The notes: generated by a model from the letters alone, not told the origin. Shown: positions 37,452 to 49,435, counted from the stretch's first letter. The stretch is DNA of 64,000 nt from Alteromonas gracilis (GCF_002993325.1 NZ_PVNO01000024.1:287486-351485); one strand, 5' to 3'. Translations and numbers: made by a program.

Positions 37452-39167
37452 ATGAGTAGTGGTTCAAAGGGTAAGCCTATTTTACTGTGGGTTGTTGGTT
37501 TTTTTGTGTTGTTGTTCCTTGTGTACCTTTTGTTTGCCAACACCATTATTAAGTCGATTCTTGAGTCGAAATTGGGTGAGTCCTATGGCGCTGAAGTTAA
37601 TATCGATGAATTCGACCACTCCCTTTTTCCCACAACGGTTACACTTAAGGGTATTGCGTTAACTAATCCTACTAAACCTTCTCACAATCAAGTGTTCGTA
37701 GGCGAGGCTAATGCTGACGTAGAATTAAAGCCTCTACTTGATGATCAAGTTATCGTAAACAACCTTAACCTGCTAAAGGTACAGTTCGATACCGAGCGCC
37801 CTTCACAAGGCGAGGTTTATCGCGTCCCACAGCGCTCATTGTCGTTTAATGAAATCAAAGCAAAAGCGAAAGAGGCTGTCCCCACGGTAGATGAGCTACT
37901 TGCTAGAAATCCATTAAAAACCACAGCGGCGATTAAAAACGCCAAGGCTGCTTACGCTACTTATGGTGAAGGCCTTAAAGCTGACTACGAATCACTTCCT
38001 GATAAAAAACGCATTGAATACTATAAAACTCAAGTCGCACAACTGAAAGAGACCAACTACAAAGACCCGCAAGCATTGGTACAAGCCAAGTCAGCATTCG
38101 ACAAGCTGAAAGAAGAAATGCAGGCCGATCGCGCGCTTATAAGTGACTTTACTGAAAAAGCGAGCGACGCCAAGAAGGCATTAAGTGAGAGTGTTGAGGC
38201 ACTTAAAAGAGCCCCGCAAGAAGATTACGCCCTGCTTCAAGGTGTTATAGCTGGCGATCAAGCTGCCCTTTCGCAGGTTACCTATTTTGTATTTGGCGAT
38301 AAAGCCGCCGAATACACAGAATACTTAATGTCTGCAATGCAAATTGTGATGCCGCTTATTCAAGGGGAAGAAAAGAGCGAAGCACCTACCGAAGTGCCGT
38401 CAATTCTTGTAAAAGAAGCGAACGTATCGGTGCTATGGCAAAACGAATCTATTACTAGTAAGTGGAATAACATTACTAACGTTCACGAAGTCTTTGGCAA
38501 CCCTACTACCTTTACTATTGAGGCAGCGGGTGACTTATTAAAATCATTTACTTCTAGCGGTGAATTCTGGATTGACGGCAACGGCGTTGATGCCAGCCAA
38601 GTGTGGCAATTAGCCGGCGTAAATATGTCTGACATTCCATTCAGCGGCAATGAAACACTAAATGCTGTGCTGAAGTCTGCCTTGATGAAAACCAATGGCT
38701 CAATGAAAGTAACTGATAACATGCTTACTGGTACAGGCGAAGTTGACCTTGAGCAGCTTGTTATGGAAGCAACAGGTACAAGCGACGTTACCAGCGCTAT
38801 CGCGCAAGCGCTTCAAACTCTTACGAGCTTAAATATGACCATGTTGCTTGATGGCACCCTTTCAGACCCCGACTTTAATATAAAGTCTGACCTTGACAAC
38901 AAGTTGGCTAAGGCGGCGCTTTCACAGCTAACCGCCAGCCAAAAAGATAAGCTCGATGAACTTAACAACAAACTCAACAGCATGATTAGCAGCGAGCAGT
39001 CGCTTTTATCTGGTGAACTCGTTGATGTAAACAGTATGCTGAGCGCAGCCCAAGGCGACAGCGCCGCGCTTCAGGAGCTTCTTCAAGCGCAGCTTAGCAA
39101 TGTTGTAGATCAGCAAAAAAACAAATTACTGGATAAATTAAAAGGGAAATTGGGGCAAGGTGAGTAA
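37452..39167 (+). CDS. TIGR03545 family AsmA-like membrane-anchored protein
   Basis: A 571-residue protein with a single N-terminal membrane segment (LLWVVGFFVLLFLVYLLFA) followed by a large periplasmic part. Residues 30-125 (YGAEVNIDEFDHSLFPTTVT, LKGIALTNPTKPSHNQVFVG) resemble the start of AsmA-like proteins, which belong to the group that bridges the envelope and affects lipid transport. A charged helical stretch (about 130-260) is likely coiled-coil. The family match is to TIGR03545; function is unknown. It ends 99 bp before ftsB with its own terminator. Confidence 0.72.
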   Translation: MSSGSKGKPILLWVVGFFVLLFLVYLLFANTIIKSILESKLGESYGAEVNIDEFDHSLFPTTVTLKGIALTNPTKPSHNQVFVGEANADVELKPLLDDQVIVNNLNLLKVQFDTERPSQGEVYRVPQRSLSFNEIKAKAKEAVPTVDELLARNPLKTTAAIKNAKAAYATYGEGLKADYESLPDKKRIEYYKTQVAQLKETNYKDPQALVQAKSAFDKLKEEMQADRALISDFTEKASDAKKALSESVEALKRAPQEDYALLQGVIAGDQAALSQVTYFVFGDKAAEYTEYLMSAMQIVMPLIQGEEKSEAPTEVPSILVKEANVSVLWQNESITSKWNNITNVHEVFGNPTTFTIEAAGDLLKSFTSSGEFWIDGNGVDASQVWQLAGVNMSDIPFSGNETLNAVLKSALMKTNGSMKVTDNMLTGTGEVDLEQLVMEATGTSDVTSAIAQALQTLTSLNMTMLLDGTLSDPDFNIKSDLDNKLAKAALSQLTASQKDKLDELNNKLNSMISSEQSLLSGELVDVNSMLSAAQGDSAALQELLQAQLSNVVDQQKNKLLDKLKGKLGQGE

Positions 39168-39211
39168 AGCACCTTTGACTCAACGCCGCTTCGCGGCATA
39201 ATAAGACACAG

Positions 39212-39238
39212 CAGAGGCATCGCGCCTCTGTTTTTTTC
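39212..39238 (+). terminator. Rho-independent terminator before ftsB
   Basis: CAGAGGC (39212-39218) and GCCTCTG (39224-39230) form a 7-bp GC-rich stem followed by seven T residues. It separates the TIGR03545 gene from ftsB. Confidence 0.85.
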
Positions 39239-39265
39239 CGTTCAACCATATAGTCAGGTGAATCT

Positions 39266-39556
39266 GTGTTACAAGGTAAATGGCTTCCTATTGTATTGTT
39301 AGTACTGCTAGGTTTACTGCAATACAGACTGTGGTTTGGAAAAAACAGTATTCCCGATTATTTCAACCGAAAACAAGAAGTTCAATCGCAAGCGCTTCAA
39401 AACGCGAACCTCGCCCAACGCAATGCCTTACTTAAAGCCGATATCAATGATTTAAAGATAGGGTTAGAGGCTATTGAAGAAAGGGCGCGAAACGAACTAG
39501 GGCTGATTAAAAAGGGAGAAACCTTTTACCGTATTTTGCCCGCAGATTCTAAGTGA
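39266..39556 (+). CDS. ftsB: Cell division protein FtsB
   Basis: A small bitopic division protein that forms a complex with FtsL and FtsQ at the septum. It starts at a GTG, has one membrane segment (LPIVLLVLLGLLQYRLWF), then a coiled-coil (QSQALQNANLAQRNALLKAD) and the conserved IEERARNELGLIKKGETFYR. Length (96) is close to the 103 of E. coli. Its stop overlaps the ispD start (GTGA), so the two are translationally coupled, as in E. coli. Confidence 0.93.
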   Translation: MLQGKWLPIVLLVLLGLLQYRLWFGKNSIPDYFNRKQEVQSQALQNANLAQRNALLKADINDLKIGLEAIEERARNELGLIKKGETFYRILPADSK

Positions 39557-40308
39557 AAAAAATGACATCTCCCCGCGTTGTTGCGGTCATCCCCGCAGCA
39601 GGAGTTGGCAGCCGAATGCAAGCTGACCGCCCCAAACAGTATCTCACGTTAAATGGCAAAACGATCCTTGAACACACGATTGACGCATTGCTGGCGCACC
39701 CGCAGATTGACGACGTTGTCGTTGCAATAAGTCCAGGCGACGCCTACTTCGATAGCCATAAATTACGCGATAAGCCTATTCGCGTTGTTGAGGGCGGAAA
39801 AGAACGTGCAGATAGTGTGCTTAACGGCATCATGATGCTAAGTGAGAACGACTGGGCTTTGGTACACGATGCCGCAAGACCCTGTGTAGAAGATACCGAC
39901 ATTACTTCTCTTATCGCATTAATGGGCAACAAAGACGTTGCTGGCGGTATTTTAGCTACACCAGTTAGAGACACCATGAAACGTGTTGCCTCCTCTGGCA
40001 ATGTGATTTCTCATACTGAGGACAGGGATGGCTTGTGGCATGCTCTCACACCGCAGTTTTTTCCTGCAAAATTGCTAAAGGCTGCTCTTTTAGATGGATT
40101 AGCGCGTGGCGCTAATATTACTGACGAAGCATCAGCGATGGAGCTTGCGGGTTACAAGGTGGCATTGGTAAACGCGAGCCCGGCGAATATCAAAATTACG
40201 CACCCCGCAGATCTCCCTTTGGCAGAATTTTATCTTAAGCAAAAATTTAGCGCTCACAGCTTTACAGAAAAAAGCGATAGCGCGACAAATCAAAAGGCAC
40301 AATCATAA
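39553..40308 (+). CDS. ispD: 2-C-methyl-D-erythritol 4-phosphate cytidylyltransferase IspD
   Basis: Third step of the MEP isoprenoid pathway: joins CTP to methylerythritol phosphate. The nucleotide-binding N-terminus [18 protein letters not shown] is intact, as are HDAARPCV and [12 protein letters not shown]. At 251 residues it is slightly longer than E. coli (236) because of a C-terminal tail. The start is the GTG overlapping the ftsB stop; an ATG at 39562 is also possible. Its TAA shares an A with the ispF ATG. Confidence 0.95.
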   Translation: MKKMTSPRVVAVIPAAGVGSRMQADRPKQYLTLNGKTILEHTIDALLAHPQIDDVVVAISPGDAYFDSHKLRDKPIRVVEGGKERADSVLNGIMMLSENDWALVHDAARPCVEDTDITSLIALMGNKDVAGGILATPVRDTMKRVASSGNVISHTEDRDGLWHALTPQFFPAKLLKAALLDGLARGANITDEASAMELAGYKVALVNASPANIKITHPADLPLAEFYLKQKFSAHSFTEKSDSATNQKAQS

Positions 40309-40781
40309 TGCGAATTGGACACGGTTTTGATGTACACAAATTTGGTGGCGATGGCCCCATCACAATTGGTGGAGTGAGCATCGATTATGAACAGGGACTC
40401 GTTGCGCACTCTGATGGTGACGTACTTCTTCATGCGCTTTGCGACGCCATGTTAGGTGCCGCAGCACTTGGAGATATTGGCAAGCACTTCCCGGACACTG
40501 ACGAAGCATACGCGGGTGCAGATAGTCGCGTGTTGCTCCGTCATGTCGTTAATGTAGTCAGTGAAAAGGGTTACAGACTCAGCAATGCAGATATGACAAT
40601 TGTTGCCCAAGCGCCTAAAATGGCGCCACATATAAGCCATATGCGTGAAATTATCGCAAAGGACTGTAACGTAAACCTTGACGATATCAATGTTAAAGCC
40701 ACCACTACTGAGAAGCTAGGCTACACTGGGCGCAAAGAAGGCATAGCCGCCCATGCTGTAGTACTACTGGAAAAACTATGA
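40308..40781 (+). CDS. ispF: 2-C-methyl-D-erythritol 2,4-cyclodiphosphate synthase IspF
   Basis: Fifth step of the MEP pathway, cyclising CDP-methylerythritol phosphate. The metal ligands lie in GHGFDVHKF and [18 protein letters not shown], and the C-terminal [18 protein letters not shown] is the standard signature. The 157 residues match the family (159 in E. coli). The pathway's downstream product feeds IspB, encoded at 51 kb. Its stop overlaps the truD start (ATGA). Confidence 0.97.
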   Translation: MRIGHGFDVHKFGGDGPITIGGVSIDYEQGLVAHSDGDVLLHALCDAMLGAAALGDIGKHFPDTDEAYAGADSRVLLRHVVNVVSEKGYRLSNADMTIVAQAPKMAPHISHMREIIAKDCNVNLDDINVKATTTEKLGYTGRKEGIAAHAVVLLEKL

Positions 40782-41863
40782 AGCCGCTACACACTGACCA
40801 TTGGCAGTATTATTACGCAAAACCTGTATCAACGGGCATTTTCAAATTTCAAGCTGACGACTTTCAAGTTGTAGAAGACCTTGGCTATATACCGTGCGGT
40901 GAAGGCGAACATCAATTCGTATTTGTTGAAAAAACGAATACCAATACTGCTTTTGTTGCTGAGCAACTGGCTCGCTTCGTAAATCTTCCCTTGCGCCAAA
41001 TAACCTACGCTGGTCGCAAAGACAAATATGCGGTTACTCAGCAGTGGTTCGGTATTCACGCACCGGGCAAACCGGATTTTGACTTTAGCAACTTTGAATT
41101 AGAAGGCGTTAAAGTACTAAAACAAATACGCCACAATAAAAAACTGCGTACAGGTCAATTAAAAGGTAACCACTTTACCATTACATTGCGTCAGGTGCTG
41201 CACCCCGAAGCGATTGAGGAGCGCCTGCGAGAAATTGAAAAGCACGGCGTCCCCAATTACTATGGTGAACAGCGTTTCGGCGTTATGCGTTTAAATGATA
41301 TGGGTGAGGTTCAACGAGGTGGTAATCTTGTCATGGCCGAACGCATGGTAAATGGCGAAACCATCAGGCACCGCAATAAACGCTCTATGGCACTTTCTGC
41401 GCTGCGTAGTTGGTTATTCAACGAGATGTTGTCTGCCCGTTTAGATCAAGGTCTGTTTGACAGCGTGCTCCAAGGTGATGCTTTAGTTCTTAGCGGTTCA
41501 AATAGCTTTTTTATAAATAATGGGCCGACAGGCTCGCAAGAGCAACAAGATGCGCAGGCCCGTTTTGACGCGAAAGACGTGTGCCCCTCTGCACCGCTTT
41601 GGGGTAAAGGTGCGCTCATTAGTCAAACAGACGCATTAACACTTGAGCACTCGGTTGCTGAACAAAATAGTGAAGTTATCGACTTTTTGAGCCAATGCGG
41701 CGTTGAGCAAGAACGTCGAGCAATAAAAATTTGGCCTTCACAGCTTGAATGGCAGAGTAAGGGTGATACATTTACTATCTCCTTTGCGCTTCCTAGCGGC
41801 TGTTTTGCAACGTCAGTCCTTAGGGAATGTGTGGAAACCTTATCCCCCATTAATAGGGTTTAG
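40778..41863 (+). CDS. truD: tRNA pseudouridine(13) synthase TruD
   Basis: Makes pseudouridine 13 in tRNA-Glu. The TruD core [20 protein letters not shown] carries the catalytic Asp, and [14 protein letters not shown] with [19 protein letters not shown] are conserved. Length 361 against 349 in E. coli. It is translationally coupled to ispF. In E. coli the next gene is surE; here pcm follows after 77 bp with no surE between. Confidence 0.95.
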   Translation: MKPLHTDHWQYYYAKPVSTGIFKFQADDFQVVEDLGYIPCGEGEHQFVFVEKTNTNTAFVAEQLARFVNLPLRQITYAGRKDKYAVTQQWFGIHAPGKPDFDFSNFELEGVKVLKQIRHNKKLRTGQLKGNHFTITLRQVLHPEAIEERLREIEKHGVPNYYGEQRFGVMRLNDMGEVQRGGNLVMAERMVNGETIRHRNKRSMALSALRSWLFNEMLSARLDQGLFDSVLQGDALVLSGSNSFFINNGPTGSQEQQDAQARFDAKDVCPSAPLWGKGALISQTDALTLEHSVAEQNSEVIDFLSQCGVEQERRAIKIWPSQLEWQSKGDTFTISFALPSGCFATSVLRECVETLSPINRV

Positions 41864-41940
41864 ATAACGAGTAAGCGTGGCGCGCAACCATTCATATCTC
41901 GCGTAGCTGTTAATAAGAATAAAGGAAAGTACGCAACATC

Positions 41941-42576
41941 ATGAGAGCTTCTAGAAAAGGAGACGCGTTAGCACAACTGCTTTATAACGAGGGAATACGT
42001 TCACAGGCAGTGCTAAACGCCATTGCTGGCACGCCGCGGGAGAGCTTTCTTCCCGATGCGCTTAAACACAAGGCCTATCAGAATACCGCGTTACCGATAG
42101 GCCAAGGACAAACTATATCGCAGCCTTATATTGTTGCGAAAATGACCGAGCTACTGCTTGATAGCCCCAACAAACCTGAAAAAGTGCTAGAAATAGGTAC
42201 GGGGTCGGGATATCAAACGGCTATCCTTGCGCAGCTTTTTGCTAAAGTGTTTAGCGTTGAACGTATAAAGTCTCTTCAATTTCATGCGAAACGTCGAATG
42301 AACCAACTCGACCTTCACAATATTGCAATGAAACATGGCGATGGTTGGAAGGGCTGGGAATCGAAAGGGCCTTATGATGCCATTATTGTAACTGCAGCAG
42401 CAGCTAGTCTTCCGCAAGATTTGTGTGATCAGCTAAAAGAAGGTGGGCGATTAATTATACCCGTAGGTAACGAACAGCAATCGTTACTGTGTATTGACAG
42501 GATTGAGGGTGAACTAAAAACATCGACCATAGAATCGGTTCGATTTGTTCCTCTTGTAGCAGGAGAGCTAATGTGA
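41941..42576 (+). CDS. pcm: Protein-L-isoaspartate O-methyltransferase Pcm
   Basis: Uses SAM to methylate isoaspartyl residues of damaged proteins, starting their repair. It has the class I methyltransferase motif [17 protein letters not shown] and the family segment [20 protein letters not shown]. The 211 residues match the family (208 in E. coli). The stop overlaps the GTG of the next gene. Order pcm-yqaA-nlpD-rpoS is common in Alteromonadales and Vibrionales. Confidence 0.95.
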   Translation: MRASRKGDALAQLLYNEGIRSQAVLNAIAGTPRESFLPDALKHKAYQNTALPIGQGQTISQPYIVAKMTELLLDSPNKPEKVLEIGTGSGYQTAILAQLFAKVFSVERIKSLQFHAKRRMNQLDLHNIAMKHGDGWKGWESKGPYDAIIVTAAAASLPQDLCDQLKEGGRLIIPVGNEQQSLLCIDRIEGELKTSTIESVRFVPLVAGELM

Positions 42577-43151
42577 AGCTTTTTGAGCCATGCTATGACA
42601 TGGCATTACGCTGGGCGCGACATCGTCACGCAACCAAGTATTTAGGTGGGTTAAGCTTCTCGGAATCCGTATTTTTTCCTATTCCACCGGATGTGATGCT
42701 TGCCCCAATGGCGCTTTCTCAGCCAAATAAGGCTTGGCAATTTGCCTTTATTACTACCATTGCATCTATCTTGGGTGGCATTGCCGGTTATTGGCTAGGC
42801 TATTTCGCGTTTGACGCATGGCTATCGCCGCTAATTGAAAACTGGGGTTATACGCACAAAATCGATACCGCCATGCAGTGGTTTAAAGATTATGGCGTGT
42901 GGGTCGTCTTTCTTGCCGGCTTCTCCCCTATTCCTTATAAAATTTTTACGGTAAGCGCAGGCTTTTTGCAAATGGCGTTCTTGCCCTTTGTCATTGCTTC
43001 AGCTGTGGGGCGAGGAGCCCGTTTTTTCCTTGTTGCAGCGCTGATGCGATGGGGTGGCGCTGCCATGGAGCAAAAGCTAAGACAATATGTTGAGGTGCTT
43101 GGCTGGATTGTCGTTGCGCTTGCAATCACCGCTTATCTGCTACTGCGATGA
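42573..43151 (+). CDS. YqaA-type DedA-like inner-membrane protein
   Basis: A 192-residue membrane protein with about four hydrophobic segments. It carries the SNARE-associated/DedA-like core ([56 protein letters not shown]). Family members are linked to membrane integrity and lipid flipping, but YqaA itself is poorly known. It is translationally coupled to pcm and ends two bases before the nlpD-type start. Confidence 0.85.
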   Translation: MKLFEPCYDMALRWARHRHATKYLGGLSFSESVFFPIPPDVMLAPMALSQPNKAWQFAFITTIASILGGIAGYWLGYFAFDAWLSPLIENWGYTHKIDTAMQWFKDYGVWVVFLAGFSPIPYKIFTVSAGFLQMAFLPFVIASAVGRGARFFLVAALMRWGGAAMEQKLRQYVEVLGWIVVALAITAYLLLR

Positions 43152-43152
43152 C

Positions 43153-44022
43153 ATGCACAGGCAACTGCTATATTTAGGATTGGCATTATTCGTTAGCACA
43201 TGGGTAGCTGGCTGTGCAGGGCGCACAGCACCTGCTCCTGTGGTTCTTTTAAATAGTCAAGTTCCCGATGGCAGCGAAGAGTACATCAAACCCACCTATA
43301 AAGTTAAACGGGGAGACACCCTATTTGCCGTTGCTTGGTACACGGGTAATGACTACCGCGACATTGCAAAATACAACAACTTATCAGCCCCTTACACTAT
43401 TTTCCCGGGCCAAACATTAAGGTTATCGCCCAGACTAGATACCGCTAGATCCCCCTCGCCAACCGCACACAAGACCAATCGGTCAACACCTCCGACCACA
43501 AGAGAAGTAGACAAAAGTTTGGTTGACCGCCCTTCTCCACAGGCGTATGTTGAAAGTGAAAAAAATGTTAAACCACAAAACGTTAAGACAGTCAAGAAGC
43601 CGACAGGCGGTGTCAAAAAACAAGCACCAGCAGGTTTTCCAGACAAAGTTAAACAGTGGGTATGGCCCGCAAAAGGTAAACTAGTAGGTACCTTTAGTAA
43701 GTCGGAGTCAGGTAACAAAGGAATTGATATTGCTGGTGCTAAAGGAAGTAAAGTATTAGCGGCAGCAGATGGAAAAGTTGTTTACTCAGGAAGTGCACTT
43801 CGCGGCTACGGTAATCTGGTAATAATAAAACATACAGATACCTTCTTAAGTGCTTACGCTTATAACGACACTATTTTAGTAAAAGAACGAGAATGGGTGT
43901 CTGCGGGGCAGCAAATTGCAACGATGGGTAACAGCGGAACAGATTCGGTAAAACTTCATTTTGAAGTTAGGTATAGAGGGAAATCATTAAACCCTATGAA
44001 GTACCTGCCAACATTAAAATAA
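43153..44022 (+). CDS. nlpD: NlpD-type LysM/LytM murein hydrolase activator lipoprotein
   Basis: Lipoprotein that activates the amidase AmiC for daughter-cell separation. Lipobox WVAGC near residue 17, LysM domain YKVKRGDTLFAVAWYTGNDY (about 45-95), a Pro/Lys-rich linker and a C-terminal M23 domain. As in NlpD the zinc site is degenerate: NKGIDIAG in place of HxGID and AYAY where active enzymes keep His, while KLHFEVR remains. It should therefore activate rather than cut. An upstream in-frame start (43087) would overlap yqaA; the ATG at 43153 puts the signal peptide first. In E. coli the main rpoS promoter lies inside nlpD. Confidence 0.9.
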   Translation: MHRQLLYLGLALFVSTWVAGCAGRTAPAPVVLLNSQVPDGSEEYIKPTYKVKRGDTLFAVAWYTGNDYRDIAKYNNLSAPYTIFPGQTLRLSPRLDTARSPSPTAHKTNRSTPPTTREVDKSLVDRPSPQAYVESEKNVKPQNVKTVKKPTGGVKKQAPAGFPDKVKQWVWPAKGKLVGTFSKSESGNKGIDIAGAKGSKVLAAADGKVVYSGSALRGYGNLVIIKHTDTFLSAYAYNDTILVKEREWVSAGQQIATMGNSGTDSVKLHFEVRYRGKSLNPMKYLPTLK

Positions 44023-44093
44023 TAAAAATAAATAATAACAATAAAGACAAAGGAGATACGTCATAAGGTAAACCTTGTAGCAGGAGATTCACC

Positions 44094-45086
44094 ATGGGTA
44101 AGTCAAACAAAGCCTTAGAATCAAAACCTCAAGATGACTTAGAAGTCATCGATATGCCAGCTGATATAAAAGCTGACGAAACCTTAATAAACGACGCTGA
44201 CCTAGAAAATGATGAAGCCATTTTTAGTCAGGATGACCAACCTAAAAACCTAGATGCCACACAGCTTTATCTAGGCGAGATTGGTTTTTCACCATTGCTA
44301 ACCGCAGAAGAAGAAGTTTATTTTGCGCGCCGCTCACTGAAAGGCTGTGAAGCCTCTCGTAAACGAATGATTGTAAGTAATCTTCGCCTTGTTGTTAAGA
44401 TTGCTCGCCGTTATAACAACCGTGGATTAGCACTTCTCGATTTAATTGAAGAAGGTAACTTAGGGCTAATTCGTGCTGTAGAAAAGTTTGATCCTGAACG
44501 TGGATTCCGCTTTTCAACATATGCCACATGGTGGATTCGCCAAACCATCGAACGCGCAATCATGAATCAAACACGTACTATCCGTTTGCCTATTCATGTA
44601 GTGAAGGAACTAAACGTTTATTTACGTGCATCCCGTGAACTTTCTCAAAAGCTTGATCATGAGCCAACTGCAGAAGAAATTGCAGCAGCCCTTGATAAGC
44701 CCGTTGAAGACGTTACAAAGATGCTTCGTTTGAATGAACGTATCACATCGGTCGACACGCCAATTGGCGGAGAAAACGATAAAGCGCTACTAGATATCAT
44801 TGCTGATGAGAAAGAATTCAGCCCTGAAGAAAGCTTACAAGACTCTGATATAAAGAGTAATATTGTGAATTGGCTTGAAGAACTAAATCCTAAACAACGA
44901 GAAGTATTAGCTCGACGTTTTGGTCTGATGGGATACGAGCCCTCAACATTAGAAGATGTAGGTGCGGAAATTGGCCTAACACGCGAACGTGTACGTCAAA
45001 TTCAAGTAGAAGCACTTCGTCGTCTTCGCGACATGTTGGGTCACCAAGGCCTTTCACTAGAGAACTTGTTTGACCAAATGAAGTAG
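44094..45086 (+). CDS. rpoS: RNA polymerase sigma factor RpoS (sigma-38)
   Basis: Stationary-phase and general-stress sigma factor. Region 1.2 ([20 protein letters not shown]), regions 2.1-2.4 ([40 protein letters not shown]), region 3 and region 4.2 ([20 protein letters not shown]) are all intact. The 330 residues equal E. coli RpoS. A GGAG lies a few bases before the ATG at 44094. It follows nlpD by 71 bp and ends in a strong terminator. Confidence 0.97.
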   Translation: MGKSNKALESKPQDDLEVIDMPADIKADETLINDADLENDEAIFSQDDQPKNLDATQLYLGEIGFSPLLTAEEEVYFARRSLKGCEASRKRMIVSNLRLVVKIARRYNNRGLALLDLIEEGNLGLIRAVEKFDPERGFRFSTYATWWIRQTIERAIMNQTRTIRLPIHVVKELNVYLRASRELSQKLDHEPTAEEIAAALDKPVEDVTKMLRLNERITSVDTPIGGENDKALLDIIADEKEFSPEESLQDSDIKSNIVNWLEELNPKQREVLARRFGLMGYEPSTLEDVGAEIGLTRERVRQIQVEALRRLRDMLGHQGLSLENLFDQMK

Positions 45087-45104
45087 CAACTGCGCACTAC
45101 ATAA

Positions 45105-45158
45105 AATGCCAGTGTTGTAAGGTTTGTAAGAGCCCTACGACACTGGCATTTTTTTTAT
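45105..45158 (+). terminator. Rho-independent terminator after rpoS
   Basis: AATGCCAGTGT (45105-45115) pairs with ACACTGGCATT (45140-45150), followed by eight T residues. The long loop can extend the stem through TGTAAGG/CCCTACG with mismatches. Confidence 0.85.
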
Positions 45159-45305
45159 CAAACGTGAACAAGCCTGTCTAACGCACACGAATACGTGTTT
45201 CACTCTACGTCACTATTATTGCGAGAAACGTCAATTTATTGCTTTGGTCTTGTTGGCTAAGGCAACTGATTATATAAAAGCGCGATCGCTTTTATGCCTT
45301 CTCGT

Positions 45306-45806
45306 TTAAGCTCGTGTTAGCGTTACGAATGTGTAGTCATGTGGGTTTTTTTCATCAGCGCTATGGTGTTCTTTTGATAGTTCATTCCAATTTGCTGATG
45401 CTTCGTAGTCTGGAAACTGAGTATCTCCCGCAACCTCAAGGTCAATATGGGTTAAATACAAGGTGTCGGCTTTATCTAAGAAAGCCTGGTAGATGGTGCC
45501 ACCACCAATGACCATTATTTCTTCAACGCCATTGCTAAGCGCTTTGGCTACCTCGAAGGCTGACTCGGGTGAATCAACAATGGTTGCGTCGGATAGGCTA
45601 TAGTCTTTGTTGCTCGTGATAACAATATTTGGCCTGCCAGGCAGTGCTTTACCAATAGACTCATAAGTTTTGCGCCCCATGATCACCGCTTTACCAAGCG
45701 TGATGGCTTTAAAGTGTTTTAAATCAGCCGGTAAATGCCACGGCATATCATTATCTGCACCAATAATTCTGTTTTGAGCCATTGCAGCAATCATTGCTAT
45801 TTTCAT
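45306..45806 (-). CDS. folA: Dihydrofolate reductase FolA
   Basis: Reduces dihydrofolate to tetrahydrofolate with NADPH, keeping thymidylate synthase supplied. The substrate site IGADNDMPWHLPADLKHFK and the NADPH loops GRKTYESIGKALPGR and VIGGGTIYQAFL are typical of chromosomal DHFR. 166 residues against 159 in E. coli. It is monocistronic, convergent with rpoS across the terminator region. Confidence 0.96.
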   Translation of the reverse strand: MKIAMIAAMAQNRIIGADNDMPWHLPADLKHFKAITLGKAVIMGRKTYESIGKALPGRPNIVITSNKDYSLSDATIVDSPESAFEVAKALSNGVEEIMVIGGGTIYQAFLDKADTLYLTHIDLEVAGDTQFPDYEASANWNELSKEHHSADEKNPHDYTFVTLTRA

Positions 45807-46003
45807 TTTTCTACCTTCACGCTAAGTTCAATTTAAAGCGTTGGCAGTATAACAATATTGCCCCAAAAATGCGTCTTCACGTCACCAAAGTAAACCGTTT
45901 AGATTGATAGTAGAGATAGAGCTTTGAGGCAAAACATGAGGCGCTAAAATGCTTACAATTTATTGTCCTGAACGCACAGACTGGTTTAATAGCTAACACT
46001 AGA

Positions 46004-46042
46004 CAAAAAAGCGCTGCAAACAATCTAGGTGAATACAGCGCT
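46004..46042 (-). terminator. Rho-independent terminator after the S9 peptidase gene
   Basis: On the minus strand AGCGCTG pairs with CAGCGCT (46036-46042 with 46010-46016) across a 19-nt loop, followed by a run of T. It lies just past the peptidase stop. Confidence 0.65.
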
Positions 46043-46050
46043 ACCTATCA

Positions 46051-48027
46051 TTACGATTTTAAGTTAGTTTCTAGGAAGTTGAGTACCCCCTGATAAAGCT
46101 CTCGTCTATTACCTTCATCGTATACGCCATGCCCTGCTTGCTTAAATTGCAGATATACTGGCGGTTTTCCCGCAGCAGTTAAACGTTCAGAAAGCGCTTC
46201 GGCATTTATTTCTGGAACACGTCTATCTTTTGAACCATGTATTAGCATGACATTCGCTTTAATCTTATCAACATGGTTAATTGGTGAATAATCATGTAGT
46301 TGGGATTGGTCATTTCCTAGTACTTTTGACAAGTAAGCTTTACCTCCCCAGCTATTCGGAATATCACTTTCTGTAAAGATATACTGCATATCGTATATTC
46401 CGACGTATCCAATAGCGCATTTATAGAGCTCTGGCGCCCTTACAACAGACATGAGTGCGGCGTATCCACCATAGCTAGCACCATAGGTACAAACCTTATT
46501 GCCATCGACATAGTCTTTATCTATTACCCAGCGAGTAGCTTCATTGATGTCTTGTACCATCTTGCCTCCCCACTCTTTATATCCCGCACGCTTAAATGCT
46601 GTGCCGTAGCCATCACTGCCTCTAAAATTAACACGTAATACCGCGTAGCCACGATTTGCTAGAAGTTGTGTTTCAGGATCGTAACGCCAAAAATCCCGTG
46701 TACCTGCTTGATGTGGACCTCCATGAATCATTACGACAAGAGGAGGCTTTTCCCCTGCTTTCGAATTATTAGGAAGTGTTAAATAACCATTGATCGCCAT
46801 ACCATCCGACGTTACAAACTCTATCGGTTTCATAGGAACAAGCATTCTAGGGTCGATCCATGAACTGTTAGCCCACACGAACTCAGCTTTCAGAGTCTCA
46901 CTGTCGAACAGGTAATATTCGCCAGGATTGACATCACCGCTAACATGTACCAAAAGTGTCTTCCAATCCTTGGTACTGCTAGTGATGTGCACAGTTTGGT
47001 CGCCAAAGGCTTCTGCTAATAATTTATGAATAGATGATGTTTCAGATTCAACTTTTGCGTACTCTGCCTTTGACTTACCAGGATAGGTAATACCAACAGC
47101 TGGAATACCATTCTTGTCTAGAATAAAGTCTTCAATATCGGTCTTATGGCTATCGAATATGGCCTTATATTCTCCGGAATTTAAATCTAGGGAATAGAGT
47201 GTATATACTCCACTTTCTCCTCTTCGACCACCGAGGAAAATTGACTCTTCATCCTCACTAGCACCAAGTGGGTGAAGATAACTGTCCTGTTTAAATTTAT
47301 CGCCGAGAGCAGTCCATTCATCTCCTTCATCCTCTCGATAGGCTGAATGATAGTCACCGTTATTGTCTTGCCAGGTCATGAAGTTAACACTACCCGCTTT
47401 ATTGGCTAATGCCCTGCTATGGCCATAAGGTAAGACGTCTACTTTTCTTTTTCGACCATTATAGACATTGAGCTTACTTATAACTGGTTGCTTTGAGCGA
47501 TCGTCGTAGTATGTATTCCCATTTTTTGTCCATGGGTATTCGATGATTAGAATATTGTCATCGTCGTTCTCGAGCAGACTAAGAATTTCCTGACTCGCCA
47601 ATGTATCGTCTTTGTTAGACAAGCGACTGCCTAGCTTAGCGTCGCCTGCTCGAAACCCAAAAAGTTGTTCTTGTTTGCTTCCATCAACATTTACACCAAA
47701 CAACTCACCAGTAGGCATAGGGGCGTCTAAGTAACCAAACTTTTCTGCGTACTCGAAAACAAGACGCTCTTCATTAACCCAATTCATAGTATGGATAATG
47801 TCTTTATTACCAGGACGGACACCTCCGACTAAGTCGAGTGTTTGGCGATCGAGAACAACTAGAATAACTTTACTGTCGAATCGAACGCGAGCAGCAATAT
47901 GCTTTCCATCTGGTGACAATTTCATATCTAGGTAGTCACCATGTTTAGTAAAATATTCAAGGGGTAATTCAGTAGATAAGGCACTAAAAGCCGATAGGGA
48001 CAGCCATGCTAGAAGGATCCATTTCAT
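46051..48027 (-). CDS. Secreted S9-family prolyl oligopeptidase-type peptidase
   Basis: A 658-residue serine peptidase with a signal peptide (ILLAWLSLSAFSALS). The N-terminal two thirds form the beta-propeller that gates access; the C-terminal alpha/beta-hydrolase carries the nucleophile in GASYGGYAALMS. The Asp lies in HGSKDRRVPEINAEAL and the His in QAGHGVYDEGNR, with the oxyanion loop MIHGGPHQ. It most resembles acylaminoacyl/dipeptidyl peptidases of marine bacteria that digest oligopeptides outside the cytoplasm. It is monocistronic. Confidence 0.9.
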   Translation of the reverse strand: MKWILLAWLSLSAFSALSTELPLEYFTKHGDYLDMKLSPDGKHIAARVRFDSKVILVVLDRQTLDLVGGVRPGNKDIIHTMNWVNEERLVFEYAEKFGYLDAPMPTGELFGVNVDGSKQEQLFGFRAGDAKLGSRLSNKDDTLASQEILSLLENDDDNILIIEYPWTKNGNTYYDDRSKQPVISKLNVYNGRKRKVDVLPYGHSRALANKAGSVNFMTWQDNNGDYHSAYREDEGDEWTALGDKFKQDSYLHPLGASEDEESIFLGGRRGESGVYTLYSLDLNSGEYKAIFDSHKTDIEDFILDKNGIPAVGITYPGKSKAEYAKVESETSSIHKLLAEAFGDQTVHITSSTKDWKTLLVHVSGDVNPGEYYLFDSETLKAEFVWANSSWIDPRMLVPMKPIEFVTSDGMAINGYLTLPNNSKAGEKPPLVVMIHGGPHQAGTRDFWRYDPETQLLANRGYAVLRVNFRGSDGYGTAFKRAGYKEWGGKMVQDINEATRWVIDKDYVDGNKVCTYGASYGGYAALMSVVRAPELYKCAIGYVGIYDMQYIFTESDIPNSWGGKAYLSKVLGNDQSQLHDYSPINHVDKIKANVMLIHGSKDRRVPEINAEALSERLTAAGKPPVYLQFKQAGHGVYDEGNRRELYQGVLNFLETNLKS

Positions 48028-48256
48028 GTGTTTTCCTAATATTATTATTTTGATTTTTAGGAAAGATAACTAATCTGTAAAATGTTTTCAATTAAGAAGG
48101 TAGGAAAACCCTACAAGGGTTCTCCTATTTTTGCCGGCGTGGCGTAGCCAGCTTGGTGTATTAAGACGATTTTGCTTTCGAGCAGGGATGCTTTATGTAT
48201 TTAATAAAGCGCCCTTTTAAAATTCACAGATTTGATGAGGCTTCAACAACTGTATT

Positions 48257-49435
<1,179 letters not shown>

